A stretch of DNA of 6,211 nt from a bacterium (GTDB taxonomy: Bacteria > CSSED10-310 > JAJRTK01). The stretch lies in the NCBI GenBank assembly GCA_024278345.1, contig JAJRTK010000070.1, positions 1 to 6,211 on the forward strand, written 5' to 3'. A program made the translations under genes and the position numbers. Positions 5,936 through 6,211 of this stretch are shown piece by piece. The notes below the pieces were generated by a model. The model saw only the letters and a program-made list of their open reading frames with translations. It had not been told where the DNA came from and ran no database searches. Position 1 is the first letter of the stretch. Each line of letters begins with the position of its first letter.

Positions 5936-5973
5936 CCGCTCCCGTCGCTCGCATCCGCTCCCGCCGCTCGCAT
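5936..5973. repeat. 19-bp direct tandem duplication
   Basis: Two adjacent 19-bp units, ccgctcccgtcgctcgcat (5936-5954) and the same sequence with one T-to-C change (5955-5973), lie about 50 nt upstream of the first gene. The unit length is not a multiple of three, which argues that this region is not translated as an N-terminal extension. Confidence 0.85.
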
Positions 5974-6161
5974 CACCACCGCCTTCACGGGCCATGGCCC
6001 CCAAAACCCCGTCAATGGGCAAACCGGGGCTGGGCATCGGGGGCCGCTCTTGTCGGGTGGCCGAACCGATCCCCACATCCAGGGGACCTATCAGATCCGG
6101 TTGACAACATCACCGCTGGGGCAGGCCTCCTTCCCGGCTCCGTGCAGCCCGGAGGGCGCTA

Positions 6162-6180
6162 CACCGGCAAGATGCCGGTG
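6162..6180. repeat. Hairpin resembling a dispersed intergenic repeat
   Basis: A perfect 8-bp inverted repeat, caccggca (6162-6169) and tgccggtg (6173-6180), with a 3-nt loop aga. On the plus strand it translates in one frame as TGKMPVPP, a string I remember from spurious proteins across verrucomicrobial and planctomycete intergenic repeats. The hairpin is directly visible; membership of a dispersed family is recollection and needs genome-wide copies to confirm. There is no T-run for termination. Confidence 0.6.
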
Positions 6181-6211
6181 CCACCGTTTCGGCGAAGAAA
6201 ATTGTAAAGCA

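Larger units (their letters stand above)
5888..6211. other. Upstream region of the pst operon, no gene seen
   Basis: This stretch precedes the first gene and should carry the operon promoter or a long leader. No PstS gene or other recognisable coding sequence is present; an open plus-strand frame (5929-6207) has no domain and reads through repeat DNA. It contains a 19-bp tandem duplication (5936-5973), a perfect 12-bp palindrome gggccatggccc (5989-6000), a small stem tcccc/gggga (6070-6074 with 6082-6086) and a strong hairpin (6162-6180). Promoter signals on the minus strand are weak: a TACAAT -10-like hexamer at 6206-6201, whose -35 would lie outside the window, and a poor Pho-box-like pair at 6090-6107. 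Confidence 0.6.

Noticed and set aside
6010-6015. TTGACG -35-like hexamer on the minus strand upstream of the first gene
   Set aside because: No -10-like sequence lies 16-18 nt downstream; the spacing region is G-rich.
5888-6076. N-terminal extension of the PhoU fusion starting at 6076
   Set aside because: The 63 extra residues are low-complexity and cross a 19-bp duplication and a palindrome; homology and a normal PhoU N-terminus favour ATG at 5887.
6090-6107. Pho-box-like pair on the minus strand, TTGTCAA and ATCTGAT 11 nt apart
   Set aside because: Only about 9 of 14 positions fit the CTGTCAT-type consensus, it lies about 200 nt from the first start codon, and no -10 hexamer follows at a suitable distance.
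6201-6206. TACAAT -10-like hexamer on the minus strand
   Set aside because: Five of six matches to TATAAT, but its -35 would fall outside the window and a leader of about 300 nt would be needed; too weak to call.

Overview
The window holds one leftward (minus-strand) phosphate-uptake operon of six tightly packed genes, flanked by two non-coding stretches. Transcription order, right to left, is: a PhoU-domain protein fused to a low-molecular-weight tyrosine phosphatase/arsenate reductase-like domain (5887-4805), pstC (4803-3820), pstA (3815-2844), a first pstB (2850-1969), a second and different pstB (1976-1197), and a stand-alone phoU (1168-455). Gene junctions are overlaps or gaps of 1 to 28 nt. 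Most starts have a clear Shine-Dalgarno sequence, so a single translationally coupled transcript is likely. No periplasmic phosphate-binding protein (PstS) and no PhoB/PhoR gene lies in the window.

How the genes work together: PstC and PstA form the inner-membrane channel of an ABC importer for inorganic phosphate, and the two PstB ATPases should drive it. The two ATPases look like a specialised pair. PstB1 has a canonical LSGGQ signature but has lost the Q-loop glutamine (Pro) and the H-loop histidine (Asn). PstB2 has normal Walker A, Q-loop, Walker B and H-loop, but its signature has decayed to LSLEE. In a head-to-tail heterodimer every defect falls in one composite ATP site, leaving one consensus and one degenerate site. 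The two PhoU-type proteins at the ends of the operon are the expected regulators. The distal one keeps both ExxxD metal motifs. The first one keeps only one, and its C-terminal phosphatase-like domain lacks the catalytic cysteine and arginine.

Flanks: positions 1-454 hold no convincing gene. They contain two copies of a modular intergenic repeat (about 4-105 and 128-260), each with a hairpin, a short stem and a T-run whose stems differ in sequence but keep base pairing. Positions 5888-6211 hold a 19-bp tandem duplication, a 12-bp palindrome and an 8-bp-stem hairpin.

Organism: GC-rich Gram-negative-type bacterium. The hairpin at 6162-6180, which translates as TGKMPVPP on the plus strand, resembles dispersed intergenic repeats that I associate with Verrucomicrobiota and Planctomycetota. 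The paired PstB and PhoU-phosphatase fusion also recall deeply branching or deltaproteobacteria-like lineages. A verrucomicrobial (possibly methylacidiphilal) source is my tentative guess from memory and is not demonstrated.
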